Part shown: positions 1 through 9,760 of the stretch, in pieces
How the letters are laid out: each line of letters begins with the position of its first letter
Position numbering within the stretch: position 1 is the first letter of the stretch
Assembly: GCA_000444245.1 (NCBI GenBank)
Contig: ATSW01013567.1
Coordinates: forward strand, 1 to 27,249
Direction of reading: 5' to 3'
DNA length: 27,249 bases
Origin: Botryllus schlosseri
Taxonomy: Eukaryota > Chordata > Ascidiacea > Stolidobranchia > Styelidae
Program-made: the position numbers and the translations under genes
Notes under the pieces: model-generated
What the model was told of the DNA's origin: nothing
Databases searched by the model: none
What the model saw: only the letters and a program-made list of their open reading frames with translations

Positions 1-928
1 TATTGTAGTAATACAACTACAGTGTTGAGTTTTCACTCTAGTCCCCATAAGCACCACGTCGGTGACCTTGACACCAAATTCCGAGAAGGCGAAATAGTGC
101 TAACTCTGTTGGGCCGAATGGACAATGGACATTCAGTTATTCACAGATGCGAAAAAAATAATGCAAATCCGTTTTACGTAAGTTACATTAGGAATATAGA
201 TACAGGCTACAGAATGAATATAATTCAAATATCTGTGATACCACTGTATTACGTTTGACGCAAAAGGTTCCCGGCATTCAAAAAAACTGTTTGGTGATTG
301 AAAAATGCTAAACCAAATTCCAACGTCAACGTTTATAGTGATATCAGATATATTCCAGTGAAAAACAAAGGTATGAATTTGGTGGTAGCATTTTGGAATC
401 ATTTGGCAGGTATGGCCCGCAAGCTTTCTAGTAACGGATTGAATCCGGACAGCGATACCAGTTTAATTCGACACTCCTGCTGTTAAACTTTATTCAACAA
501 TCAACATTTTACCTGCTGCAGTCGCGGACCAAGTCCTACCAATACGGATCAAATAAAAGCTTGTAATGTATATGCTCATGCTCATGCTCCTTGCCCACAC
601 TTGACCATAAAAGCGACTATAGAAAGTATATCGACACCCGCCATCAACAGCGCGACGTGTCTCTGGAGCCCTACGCAACAAGCGGGCTAAGGCAATCGAT
701 ATCATAATAATCTGACATATCCAATGCAGACTACTTAGACGTGACCTACATATCTCTATCAGCTGAAGGATATTGCGCGAAAATTAGTAGGGCCCTAATA
801 CATTCTGTAGACCCAGTTCTACCCTTTTACAAGTCAAGGAAAGGCTGGTGTGTGCTCGCTTGTACCGAAGCGCATAAAAAAGTATCAACAGCGCAGCGTT
901 TCTCTGTGGCGCGGTTGCACATTGCTAT
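1..928. other. no gene recognised
   Basis: Short ORFs on both strands (longest 112 codons at 741-1079) show no recognisable domain or splice pattern. The ORF at 741-1079 runs into the repeat at 929, so it is not a gene. Confidence 0.6.
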
Positions 929-1272
929 TGCCGCGACGTCAGCTGATCCCACTCTCGCCGCTCGGCCGCATGCTCTTGAGTTAGTATCTCGTTTCGCCAG
1001 ACAGCATTGTTGCGTCACACTGCCAATCTACTCGACAATGAATAAGTTGGGGCTGATTGTGGGGGTTCCAGGGCCATGAGTGGAATAAAATTTATATTTT
1101 CGCAAGCAGTACAGCGTCAGCTTTCGATTGATACCCGATTCATCAAATTTAATGCTCGGCAAGTCGGTCAAAAATCACCGTCAAATTGCCTGTAGCCAAA
1201 TGGAAACTGTGACGTGATACAATTTCATTGAACCGTGCGATTTGCTTGTGTCGACACCATATAGGACACTAT
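929..1272 (+). repeat. unclassified ~340 bp dispersed repeat, copy 1
   Basis: Matches the reverse complement of 7155-7492 almost end to end. Shared blocks include TGCCGCGACG at one end, TTTCGCCAGACAGCAT, GGAATAAAATTTATATTTTC, AATTTAATGCTCGGCAAG, CTGTAGCCAAATGGAAA, and TGTCGACACCATATAGGACACTAT split over the other end. Similarity stops on both sides of both copies, so these look like real element ends. No protein, tRNA-like head or LTR signature is seen, and the class is unknown. Confidence 0.8.
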
Positions 1273-1280
1273 GCTCACAC

Positions 1281-1329
1281 CATAGCAATTTACAACGTCG
1301 CTATGCCAGCAACGTTGTAAATTGCTATG
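1281..1329. repeat. perfect 18-bp inverted repeat with 13-nt loop
   Basis: Arms CATAGCAATTTACAACGT (1281-1298) and its exact complement (1312-1329) surround a CGCTATGCCAGCA loop. A direct repeat GGACACTATGCTCA brackets it (1264-1277 and 1341-1354), the layout expected of a small inserted foldback or a local duplication at the end of the 929-1272 repeat. Confidence 0.85.
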
Positions 1330-1444
1330 CTCACACTATGGGACACTATGCTCAGAATCTCACATATTGTAGTGGTAGCTCTATGGCGCCACTAGGGTGT
1401 GACGACATCGCAGGTGCTTCGGTGCTTGGTCGTCACTGAATTAC

Positions 1445-2250
1445 ATGGATATTGAGATTTGCATAGTCTCCAAAACAGTGAACGCAGCAGAGACGATTCT
1501 GAAATTCAAGAAGATTTTCAGTAGGCATGGCATCTGCGAGACTTTGGTCACCGATGGAGCACCTATGTTCTCTTCCCGCGACTTTGCGTCATTTTGCGAA
1601 AGCTGGAAAATTGAACATATCATGTCCTCACCTAGATATCCACAGGGGAACTCGGAGGCTGAGCGTGCCGTTCAGACCATCAAAAACCTTCTGCGAAAAT
1701 GTGACGATGAATATCTGGCGCTACTCACATACCGCAACACGCCATTGGCTATCGGCTATACTCGCCGGCAGAATTGAGCATGGGCCGCAAACTAAGAACA
1801 AGAGTACCGTGTCATCCAGACGATCTTCTGCCCAAGTCTGTCGACCGAACCGCCGTGAAGAAAGCTGAAGCAGATTACCGACGCAGAATTACTCGTGATT
1901 ACAACAAAAGACACAGAGTAGTACCTGGAGATGAGTTCAAGGTGGGAGATCGCGTCTGGATTCCGGACTGCAAATCGCAAGGTGTTGTGGAAAAACTTGA
2001 CACTGACACTCAACCCAGATCCTTGGTTATCAGAACTGGGCGTGGCACCTTCAGAAGAAATCGCCGAATGGTGCGGAGATACCAGACGGAGAATGCCCCG
2101 CAAGAAGGCGTCGACATTACCGCCAGTGAGGCAGCTGAATTCTTCAAATTTCCCGATCAGGGAGGAGATAGCAGTTCGAGCGCTACTAGTGTCGATCGTG
2201 ATGACCATCATGAGGCGGCGATAGTCCGACGGTCGGATCGGAACAGAACC
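1445..2250 (+). pseudogene. integrase part of a Ty3/gypsy pol (fossil)
   Basis: The remnant of pol is readable in pieces. An integrase catalytic-core end is recognisable by LVTDGAPMFSS (aspartate of the DDE triad) and SPRYPQGNSEAERAV (glutamate of the triad), followed by the usual LLRKCDDEYLALLTYRNTP stretch. A later basic part with VGDRVWIPD resembles the C-terminal DNA-binding region of K02A2.6-like gypsy integrases. It belongs to the element at 1368-2596 and is not a host gene. Confidence 0.85.
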
Positions 2251-2450
2251 GCACCTCGCAGTACATCGAGGAGTACTGATGTAGTTATAGGAGTAGTGTG
2301 TATAAATATGTTGTTCTTCATTCACCTCTTGGCTGCCAATTGCTTCATACCTTTGTACCGCTAACTGCCTCAATTCGGATTGTTTATTGTCTTCATTCTG
2401 TGCTTGCGTTGTATATGTTTGTGCTGCTTATAAGCATTTGTGCTTGTCCC

Positions 2451-2461
2451 GAGAAGGGAGA
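2451..2461 (+). other. polypurine tract of the gypsy fossil
   Basis: GAGAAGGGAGA sits immediately before the 3' LTR, where the plus-strand primer of LTR retrotransposons is located. Confidence 0.75.
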
Positions 2462-2596
2462 TGTAGTGGTAGCTCTATGGCGCCACTAGGGTGTGACGAC
2501 ATCGCAGGTGCTTCGGTGCTTGGTCGTCACTGAATACATGGCTGCTTGAGAACTCACGTCTCGTATATTAGACAGACCGTCTGTCACGTTACTACA
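2462..2596 (+). repeat. 3' LTR of the gypsy fossil
   Basis: Runs from TGTAGTGGTAGC to GTTACTACA, with TG/CA ends inside short inverted TGTAGT/ACTACA. Its first ~73 bases recur exactly at the left end of the element. At 135 bp it is short for a gypsy LTR. The target duplication copy CATAT follows directly. Confidence 0.9.
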
Positions 2597-2598
2597 CA

Positions 2599-2619
2599 TA
2601 TGATAGAAGTTCTATCATA
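2599..2619. repeat. 21-bp hairpin at the gypsy insertion site
   Basis: TATGATAGAA and TTCTATCATA flank a single G. The gypsy target duplication CATAT overlaps its left edge, so the fossil inserted at the lip of a small palindrome. Confidence 0.8.
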
Positions 2620-4521
2620 GAACACGAACTGGGCTCTAGCCGAATGAGATTTCATACAAATCCGTCGCACCAAACGTGTCCAAAAGTACATTCGTGATTG
2701 GGCGAATATATACTTTGACGAATTATGGATATAGCTGTCCGAATAAGGACATCACTATTTCTACCCGGAACAAGTGCTCTAATTTTAGGCTAGTTCACGA
2801 GTCGAGCTTCAATATGAACCATACTCGAACCAAATATCAGTTCGGTTTATATGAGAAATTTTAATCAGTTCAATAAACCACAAAAATAGCTATGGTTTTC
2901 TTCTATCACGTCATGTTTTTGCTCTACAACGTATACCCAAAATATGCAAATTTTCACGAATTTAGCCATATTGCTTTTCTATACCCAGGGATATCTAGTC
3001 TAGATATCCCTGTCTATACCACTTTTCAATCATATGTTTATAAGTTTTCATATATAAGTTTTATACCAAAGGAGTCAATTGAATTATTAGGCAAAAAGGT
3101 ACTGGTAGCGATAGGCCAATGCTTTAGTCCATTTTTGGTTAGAGGATGTAATCATCCAAAGACAATTTAGAGACAGATCTGATGAAAACTGCAGGATATG
3201 GCAAGAAAATTAAACATTACATGTACTGTCAGCTATAGGCCCAATGTCCCATTGAGCTGGTCCATTGTAACTTAACACCTATATACGCTCGAAGATTTCG
3301 ATCAAGATGACGATCTTAGTAATAGCAGGTGTAGTGATGAAGATTTAGAAATTGAAGATGATTCAGAAAGTAGAGTAGTCCGTCAACGAGAGTTTATGAT
3401 ACGACATAGGCTTTGGAACTTGGAATAGAAATCTTTGGGACTTTTAACATCCATACGAGGTGAGAAAAATTACTTGGTAAGGTAGAGAAGGTATCTCACT
3501 TTCGATTAGGAGAAACAGCCTTTTCATCGTGGCCTACTTTCGACAGCTTTGTGTATTGCCGTGATACTGGCATTGGCATGATACTGATACAATGGGTTAG
3601 TGAAGGTATTTGAAATTCTGACTTACAACTCACGGGAATGGCAAATGTCCATTGGCAGCTCAAAGGGGATCCTAAATTGTGGCATTCTCAGAAATGGCAA
3701 CCTCTACGGTGCAGTAACAATTGCACACTCAGTTAGTCTTAGTAAGAAAAACAGAAACATTGAATTGTTGCAATATCGCACGCTCGATTGGATCATTAGT
3801 GCCGACTTTGAAATATTGTGTTTTCTGTGCGGTCAGACACCAAGGATACCCATGTACGTACAACTATTATATGTGTATTGGGGACCTCAAAAAAGCACTA
3901 GATGGTGGGGATCTCGCCTCAGCGATTCGACCTTCAATCTGTTGATCGCAATATTTTAGACGAGCCACTAGTTTTTAAGAGAGAAATAATTATTTTCCAG
4001 CCCCATGCATAAAATGTGGCCCAATGAAAATATCCGGTAAAGAATTGTCAACTGAGAGCGGGTGTTCCGTCTATAACCTCACTTTGACCTTTGCTGGCCT
4101 GTCATTACAATAGTTATTACTAGCTGATGCATTTGTTGGTTCGTAAATTCTGCAACTCATCACAGATTAGCGTTTCAGTATGTCAATCTCAGATTTGGAA
4201 GAAATGCTTGGTTATCGTTTGAAAATCTTGTCATGAGATTGCTTGGGAATACATGGACATGAAATTGTATAAAAGTTAGTCAAAAACAACTGTCAGATCG
4301 AAGTAAACAAAAATTGTGTTGACCAGTGTTACTTATGATACGCTACAACACTCGGTGCCAATGAACATAAGAGGTGCAGCCATATTCCAAGTTATTTTAA
4401 TCAAGAGAATTGCATAAATGAGTATTTTTTTATGAATTTCAAGTTAGAATCGGTTTCGGATTGGACACGGATTTGGATTAGGATTGAATTAGGACATAGA
4501 AATTCCAAATTAGCTCACCTC
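2620..4521. other. no gene recognised; possible decayed acidic ORF at 3292-3423
   Basis: Apart from the palindrome at 2986-3012, the one coding-like hint is 3292-3423 (plus), reading FDQDDDLSNSRCSDEDLEIE and on to a stop. Acidic Ser/Asp-rich stretches like this begin several transposases, such as piggyBac, but nothing downstream confirms it. Confidence 0.4.
2986..3012. repeat. 27-bp palindrome
   Basis: CAGGGATATCTAG (2986-2998), one T, then the exact complement (3000-3012). It is isolated, with no gene or terminator context. It may be a tiny MITE core or a chance palindrome. Confidence 0.8.
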
Positions 4522-4645
4522 TGTTAGACACCCACCTTGGCTTAGGCGAAGTAAAGAGGAGGCATGCACATTGTACACTGAATGAAAAATAGAATAAGTT
4601 AGTATAGAAAAGCAAGCGACAAAATGGGGCGACTTGTCACGGAAA
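4522..4645 (-). mobile_element. CR1/RTE-like LINE 3' fragment (minus strand)
   Basis: The reverse complement matches the 3' part of the LINE copy at 5969-6430: TAGACACCCACCTTGGCTTAGGCGA, then GGAGGCATGCACA, ACTGAATGAAAAATAG and a tail near GCGACAA correspond base for base with small indels. It lacks the coding part and the tail repeat. Confidence 0.75.
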
Positions 4646-4796
4646 GATACAAACATATTGTTGTTTATAGATGTTTTGTTGGGGCTGCGGAATAAATTCG
4701 CACGCAAAATATCCATTTTCTCCTGTGATATATATAAACGCTATTCCAGAATAAGTTCAAGATGAGATGATGATGATGATATTGGTGCCATGTATG

Positions 4797-6515
4797 CAGA
4801 GGTGGTTAGTAACGAAGTACTTCTACTTTCTTGAAGTACTCAAGTAGTTTTCCACTACTTGGGTACTTACTCAAGTAGATCTAATTTCCCGCTACTTCTA
4901 CTCCCACTTCGCAATATTTTGTGATCTACTTGCTTACTTTTTGCTATTTTCAGTTTGTCTAGTAGGAGTAGTTTAATCACACAATCAGAAAGATAGCCTG
5001 AGTAATTTCGGGGCTGTTTTCAAGGAGTATCAACATTTAATTTTCATAAAAGTTGAGTAAAGCTCAGAATTTTTGTCGCGCTACGCGAACAAAGACAATT
5101 ATGATTTCATGAACGTATCGGTGAATATACTATAGATAGCGCATTGCGCGGCTCCGTTCACACCGCATTGTCGCCCATATGAAATATTTCATCACAGTAG
5201 GCTATATGGCTCATCGCGTTTGAAACTACCGATCCGTAATCTAGCGTTTACATGTCATATCGTAATCTACAAGCCCATGGCGAGACCTAATCTGGAAAAG
5301 TGGACTATGACTTTTCTTAAGCTTAACATTGCACCTATTTTAGAAGACCACTGTCGAAACTTTCTGGACAAAAGACATGAAATATATTTTCCACTTTTTA
5401 GAAGTAGTATGTATATTTCTCCTTCAAATCAGAGTATCATACTTTGAGTTTTAATTAGTTTCAGTTCCTTTGTCTGAAAGTAAGTGTAGCTATGCCTCTA
5501 GTTTCCGAAAATACAGCTACTCTATATGGCATTTTTACGATTTGCCATACTTTTTTATTGGCGTGTACTAATCGCGGAAAGTGTTAACGCCGTATCCGAC
5601 ACAACTTCTCCATGTTGCTCTTTGACCAAACTACGGGCCTTATAATATGGAGGAGGGCGTCGTACGCGTACCATGATATTTTCTCAATCGGGGCATTCGA
5701 GTAAACAGAGGAATAGTATGGCATTCCCATATCAATGCTATATCATTTTCCTCCCATGATGCGGACGAATGCTTATGCTGTCGAAAATGTATTCTTCCTG
5801 GGGATGCATAAATATGAATCAAGCGCGGCACCTTCCGCATAGCTCAATTTGCAGTTTTTGACAGTCCATGCGAACGAATTTCGATCGTTTTCACTATTCC
5901 TTACTTACTCGAGTAGATTTAAATTCAGTCAATTCTACTTCGACTTCAAGTAGCTTAGGCTGCTTCTAAAAGGACACAAGTACAACACACGCGCGTCCAC
6001 GTCGTCCAAATATCATATGATCGACCGAAAAGATCATCGCTCCATCAAATATGCCGGACCTGATGTGTGGAACAGTATCCCGCCGGCCATCCGACAGTCG
6101 ACGAGCATGTCCACATTCAAGTCGAAATACAAGCAATTACTACTAAATAAATACAGTCCATCCTCAAGATTACCGGACCACGACTGGCCTATCGATCTCG
6201 CTTCCCATGACATGCCGCCCTATTTCTTGTCGCTTCTTTTTCTATACTATCTTCTTTACTTTCATTCAGTGTGCATGCCTCCTCTTTTCATCGCCTAGGC
6301 CAAGGTGGGTGTCAGATTCCATAGACTACTCCTTGTCGCTTCGACATCTTCCTGTCTTTTCATTGTATCGCATTTTTTGTGGTGTATTGAACTGATAAAA
6401 TTGCTAATAAACCAATGATGATGATGATGATTCTACTCGTACTTGAGTATATCTTTGCGTCACTACTTCTACTTCTACTTGAGTAGCTTTTTTGATTACT
6501 TTGACCATACCTCCG
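4797..6515 (+). mobile_element. non-autonomous hAT-like element with nested LINE
   Basis: The left end is CAGAGGTGGTTAGTAACGAA and the right end, read inverted, is CGGAGGTATGGTCAAAGTAA. Both are followed by hAT-like subterminal runs of ACTTCTACTTGAGTAG. Related copies at 7732, 23660-23874 and 25928-26149 share these ends. Without the nested LINE (5969-6430) it is about 1.26 kb. I see no transposase, so it would depend on an autonomous relative. The expected 8-bp target duplication is weak (catgtatg versus gtggaatg, 4 of 8 matching), which suggests decay or a slightly wrong end. Confidence 0.7.
5969..6430 (+). mobile_element. 5'-truncated CR1/RTE-like LINE, nested in the hAT element
   Basis: An open frame from 5969 to the stop at 6296-6298 reads as the C-terminal end of a LINE reverse transcriptase: YNTRAS, then SIKYAGPDVWNSIPPAIRQS and FKSKYKQLLL, the familiar motif after the RT domain in CR1/RTE-type ORF2. 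A 3' UTR of about 130 bases follows, ending in an (ATG)n/(TGA)n tail. TTCTA occurs at both edges (5964-5968 and 6431-6435), a possible short target duplication. The 5' end is truncated, as usual for LINE copies. The hAT sequence resumes on the far side. This is the best-preserved of about eight copies in the window. Confidence 0.85.
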
Positions 6516-6570
6516 GTGGAATGTCACGGAAGGCGAGATCCGTTTCATAAGAAATACCAAACTGAACCAA

Positions 6571-6722
6571 ACTCTAGGCCGAGGTGGATGTTAGAGGAAA
6601 GGATCGCTACTGATGCGTGTCGTTCGACATCCTCCTATCTGTTCACGACATCGCATTGTGTCTTATTGCATTGTACATTGTGTGTGACTTGTTCTGATGA
6701 AAAATATAACCCAACGATATAT
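6571..6722 (+). mobile_element. decayed LINE 3' UTR copy
   Basis: AGGCCGAGGTGGATGTTAGA, then TCGTTCGACATCCTCCTATC and CATCGCATTGTG follow the order of the 3' UTR of the 5969-6430 copy. It is diverged and has no coding part. Confidence 0.55.
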
Positions 6723-7154
6723 ATCATGGTTAATTCGAGCCTGTGAAATCATGGCGATGCCCAAATTGCCAAAAATAAAATCTGAAAAATGCCAAAAATA
6801 AGCTATTACTTTTATTTATGGCATGCGGCAAAAATAACACGGCCTGACTATGTCATACACAATATAGGCCTGCAATACGACGTGTATAGCATTCCTCGTG
6901 AGCCCCTATCTGTTTTGGATCCCTTGGGATGCTTGGGTGATTTTGGGCGCTTTTGGTGTAGGGCCACTCCATACCTAGACTTCGGATGTTTACACCGCTA
7001 CCTCTTCAAATCTCCTGAAATTTGGTCTACACGCATAGATGAGCTAATTCAAAACAGGATGAATTTTATTTTGAACTTTGGGGACAAAAGGAACGTCATT
7101 TTGAAAATTGACAATTTCCGCTCATTTCTCGCCTGCGCAGTACTTGGTTTAATA
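6723..7154. other. no gene recognised
   Basis: An open frame of 139 codons (6789-7208) runs into the 7155-7492 repeat and has no recognisable domain. I take it as chance. Confidence 0.5.
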
Positions 7155-7492
7155 ATAGTGTCCTATATGGTGTCGACACAAGCAAATCTCACGGCTCAGC
7201 GAAGTTGATTCACGTCACAATTTCCATTTGGCTACAGGGAATTCGACCGGCTTGCCGAGCATTAAATTTGGTTAAACGGGTATAAATCGAAAGCTGACTC
7301 TGCACTGATTACGAAAATATAAATTTTATTCCGCTCGTGGCTCTGAACTCCCACAATCAGCCTCGAATTTTTCATTGTTATGGATATTGGCATTGGGACG
7401 CAACGATGCTGTCTGGCGAAACGGGAGAGTAGCTCAAGAGCAAAAGAGCGGCTGCGCAGCGAGAGTGGGAGAGCTCAGCTGGCGTCGCGGCA
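7155..7492 (-). repeat. unclassified ~340 bp dispersed repeat, copy 2 (inverted)
   Basis: Inverted partner of 929-1272, with short indels and scattered substitutions. It lies directly beside the L1/Tx1-like LINE remnant that starts near 7505. No obvious target duplication surrounds either copy. Confidence 0.8.
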
Positions 7493-7504
7493 TTCAGTAT
7501 AGAT

Positions 7505-8600
7505 ATGGTGTAGAGAGTGTAGAGATATGGTGTAGGCTGTAAACAGCTTCGGCGTGCCAGATTTCTTTAGGCTGGTCGATTCTAGCGATTTCTTGTATTC
7601 TTTTTTCTTTCCTTGCTCTTATTGCTGACTCGATGTCTGGCATCCCAATTCCTCCCATCTCTTTCGGGCGGATCAGCGTGTTCCTGCTCTTTTGCTCGAA
7701 GGATTCGGGGCTCCATAGTATATCGTATACTCAGAGGTGGTCAGTAACGAAGTACTTCTACTTTTTCTAAGTACTCAAGTAGTTTTCCTAAGTAGAGCTC
7801 GACCGTGATGCCGTCGGGACCTGGCGATTTATCTCTGTTCATGCCTTTGAGTAGCCTATACTTCCAGCACTTCTCCCTGTATCGGTGAGAGCGTTCGTTC
7901 TTGTTGGTCCTGTATTTCTGGAACGTTTTATCTCGAGAGATATTCCTTTTGCGCAGCATGGTTGTTTACCGGCCGTCCCATCCATAGATCTGCATAAAAG
8001 GACTATATTTTGTTAGCAATCTTGTCCCTGTCTGTTGTAGTTGTGCCATCTTTCAGTCGTATTTTGCTGAGGTCAGCTGTTTTCTTCCTTTGTCTGAATA
8101 ATTGCTGCCAAAATTGTCTTTGGTTTGGTTGTTCACCTTTAAAAACAACACATCGTGTTAGCATTTGCAGTATTCCTTTCGACTTTTGGTATCGTATGGC
8201 AGGGTCTATGTTTTGGTTCATATTTATGCCATACCTTTTGCTTAAATTTGCTATATTTGACTTTAGGATGTCCCACCATTCTTGGACAGTTTTGCTCTTG
8301 TCAATTTCAGCTTCTTCTGTCTTGATGAGGTTGTCTATAATGTCTTTATAAACGTTATCAGCTAGCAGTTGGTATACTAATTACATTTCAACTTCTTCTT
8401 TTGCCATTTTGTTTCTGGCTCTTTATTCAGTCTAATCAGTGGGCTAATATGATCGGCCACGTAGATGTTCTCGTGGCCTGCATATGTTACATAGTCCATC
8501 AATTCCCTCGTGGCATAGACTCTATCGAGTCTTTTGCGATTTTTAGTCGTTTTATGCGCCCGTTTGCGCTTGTTCCTAGAGGCATCGATCGACGCTACGA
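7505..8600 (-). mobile_element. L1/Tx1-like LINE ORF2 remnant (minus strand)
   Basis: Three parts lie in ORF2 order on the minus strand. Around 8590-8420 is the end of an apurinic endonuclease (KRLDRVYATRELM, then VADHISPLIRL with the catalytic-type DH). 8400-8003 is the linker with KTVQEWWDILK and FKGEQPNQRQFWQQLFRQRK and LKDGTTTTDRDK, followed by SFYADLW after a stop. 7860-7796 is the start of RT, MNRDKSPGPDGITVELY. After the hAT fragment, 7724-7529 encodes the distal end DILWSPESFEQKSRNTLIRP, KEMGGIGMPDIES. The RT catalytic core (including the FADD box) is absent. At least two in-frame stops and one frameshift are visible, so it is dead. Clade assignment is from motif memory. Confidence 0.8.
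7732..7795 (+). mobile_element. hAT terminal fragment inside a LINE
   Basis: CAGAGGTGGTCAGTAACGAA and the next ~45 bases match the left end of the hAT element at 4797. Only about 64 bp remain. It separates two parts of a minus-strand LINE ORF, replacing or marking the missing middle of that LINE. Confidence 0.8.
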
Positions 8601-9530
8601 AAACGTCAACACAAATCCTATTCGAAGTACGAATAGAAGTGAGATTTCAACAATACTATTCCGCAGAGGGACCGCAATCCAATCACAGATAGCCTCAGAA
8701 AACGTAAATCATCAACCCCACGGGTATTTATGAATGTGAACAGCAGTGTTTACTGTCTATCGTCATCGGCTGCAACAAATTATAATTATTGGTATTTAAT
8801 TTCTTCTCATATCATAATGTTTGCGGTGAGTCGAGTCTATTCAGGGCAGGATGGAAACCAATTTTGATTCGGTAAATCACCGCTCCCTATGGCCTAAGTT
8901 GGTATTGAAATGTAAGAACATGTTGAAATGAGGCGTGTACACTATACAGTGCATTCTAAACGAGACAATAAAAATGATAATACAGCTGTGGGGAAGAAAT
9001 TACAAAATACATATATGTCCGCATAGAGACACATGTCTTTGTCCAGAGTAACCATGCTAAAGCGCTTGGGAAACACTGGACAAATCTATCGGTGAGAACA
9101 AAACCACTCGCATCCTAATCACGTGACTTGCGAATGTCGACAATATATTTCAAAAATTTGTCAACTGTCTGCCCGCTAAAACATTCCGGGTCGGCTTCAG
9201 ATGATCGTGGTTTCAACCCGAATTGCAGCTGCGCGAAGAGCACCGTGTATCGTTAGAGGTCACATTATGGGCGGCCAATGTTATCACGACAAACATAACC
9301 GAAGTATTTGGGGTCAAAACAAGGAGTTATATTTCACGAAAATTTTGAAATTCCTAGTGCTTACATATAAACAAAGTGGATATAAAAGTGAGAAAGTGAT
9401 GGAGGACCCGAGTATATTTACACCAAAAATTGGAGGTCGGGAGATGTTAGTTTTTCTCATTTTTTGCAGCAAACTCGATTTCTCGTTCGAAAATTTTGCA
9501 GTTCACCTCATAAAACGGAACCAACAAAAT
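8601..9530. other. no gene recognised
   Basis: This lies upstream of the LINE endonuclease remnant. The minus strand does not continue a readable endonuclease frame, and no other repeat match within the window was noticed. Confidence 0.5.
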
Positions 9531-9576
9531 ATCCGGGTTTATTTCAATATGATGATGATTATTCAATTGTATATTA
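9531..9576 (-). mobile_element. CAATTG-flanked MITE family, terminal fragment
   Basis: Read on the minus strand: CAATTGAATAATCATCATCA, then TATTGAAATAAACCCGGATATTTT, the same end found at 19031, 22571, 24838 and 25296. Only one end is evident here. Confidence 0.6.
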
Positions 9577-9701
9577 GTGTTCTGTACCTCCAAGAAACTA
9601 TTCAACGGTTATACATTCATTACAGTATGATTTATTCACGCGAACACTTTTCGTGTGCCTCTTATCTAGAGTTATCGGCACAATAACAAGCCTATACAAA
9701 C

Positions 9702-9760
9702 CAGGGGTTCTTAAGATTTTTTCACCGCGAGCCGCCACATTATTTTGGGGCTTTGCGCGG
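9702..9760 (+). mobile_element. hAT-type terminus (one end)
   Basis: CAGGGGTTCTTAAGATTTTT followed by CACCGCGAGCCGCC resembles the CAGGGGTTCTCAAACTTTTT-type ends of Charlie/Tip100-like hAT elements. An opposite end near 10090 (GTTTAGAAACACCAATTG) is possible, but no matching 8-bp duplication was found. Confidence 0.4.

Larger units (their letters stand above)
1368..2596 (+). mobile_element. Ty3/gypsy LTR retrotransposon fossil, internally reduced
   Basis: LTR element fossil ending TGTAGT...ACTACA and flanked by a 5-bp target duplication CATAT (1363-1367 and 2597-2601), the size Ty3/gypsy integrases usually make. It keeps part of the 5' LTR, the integrase end of pol, a polypurine tract and a complete 3' LTR of only 135 bp. 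The LTR sequence shared by both ends (about 73 bp) is identical, so the insertion looks young. It is broken, with at least two breaks and most of gag-pol absent, so it could only have moved with help from a relative. Confidence 0.9.

Noticed and set aside
1792-2373. 193-codon minus-strand ORF as a gene
   Set aside because: It is the antisense shadow of the gypsy integrase region and contains no recognisable domain.
3600-3959. 119-codon ORF as a gene
   Set aside because: No domain, splice signals or repeat match; a length reachable by chance in this much sequence.
4763-4781. (GAT)n microsatellite as a distinct feature
   Set aside because: Only about five units; it may be the leftover tail of a LINE copy and gives no further information.
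929-7492. Very large DNA element with long terminal inverted repeats
   Set aside because: The two inverted copies lack a matching target duplication, and nothing between them looks like the genes of such an element; kept only as an alternative in the findings.
8010-8351. 113-codon plus-strand ORF as a membrane protein
   Set aside because: Hydrophobic only because it is antisense to the Lys/Glu-rich linker of the LINE ORF2.
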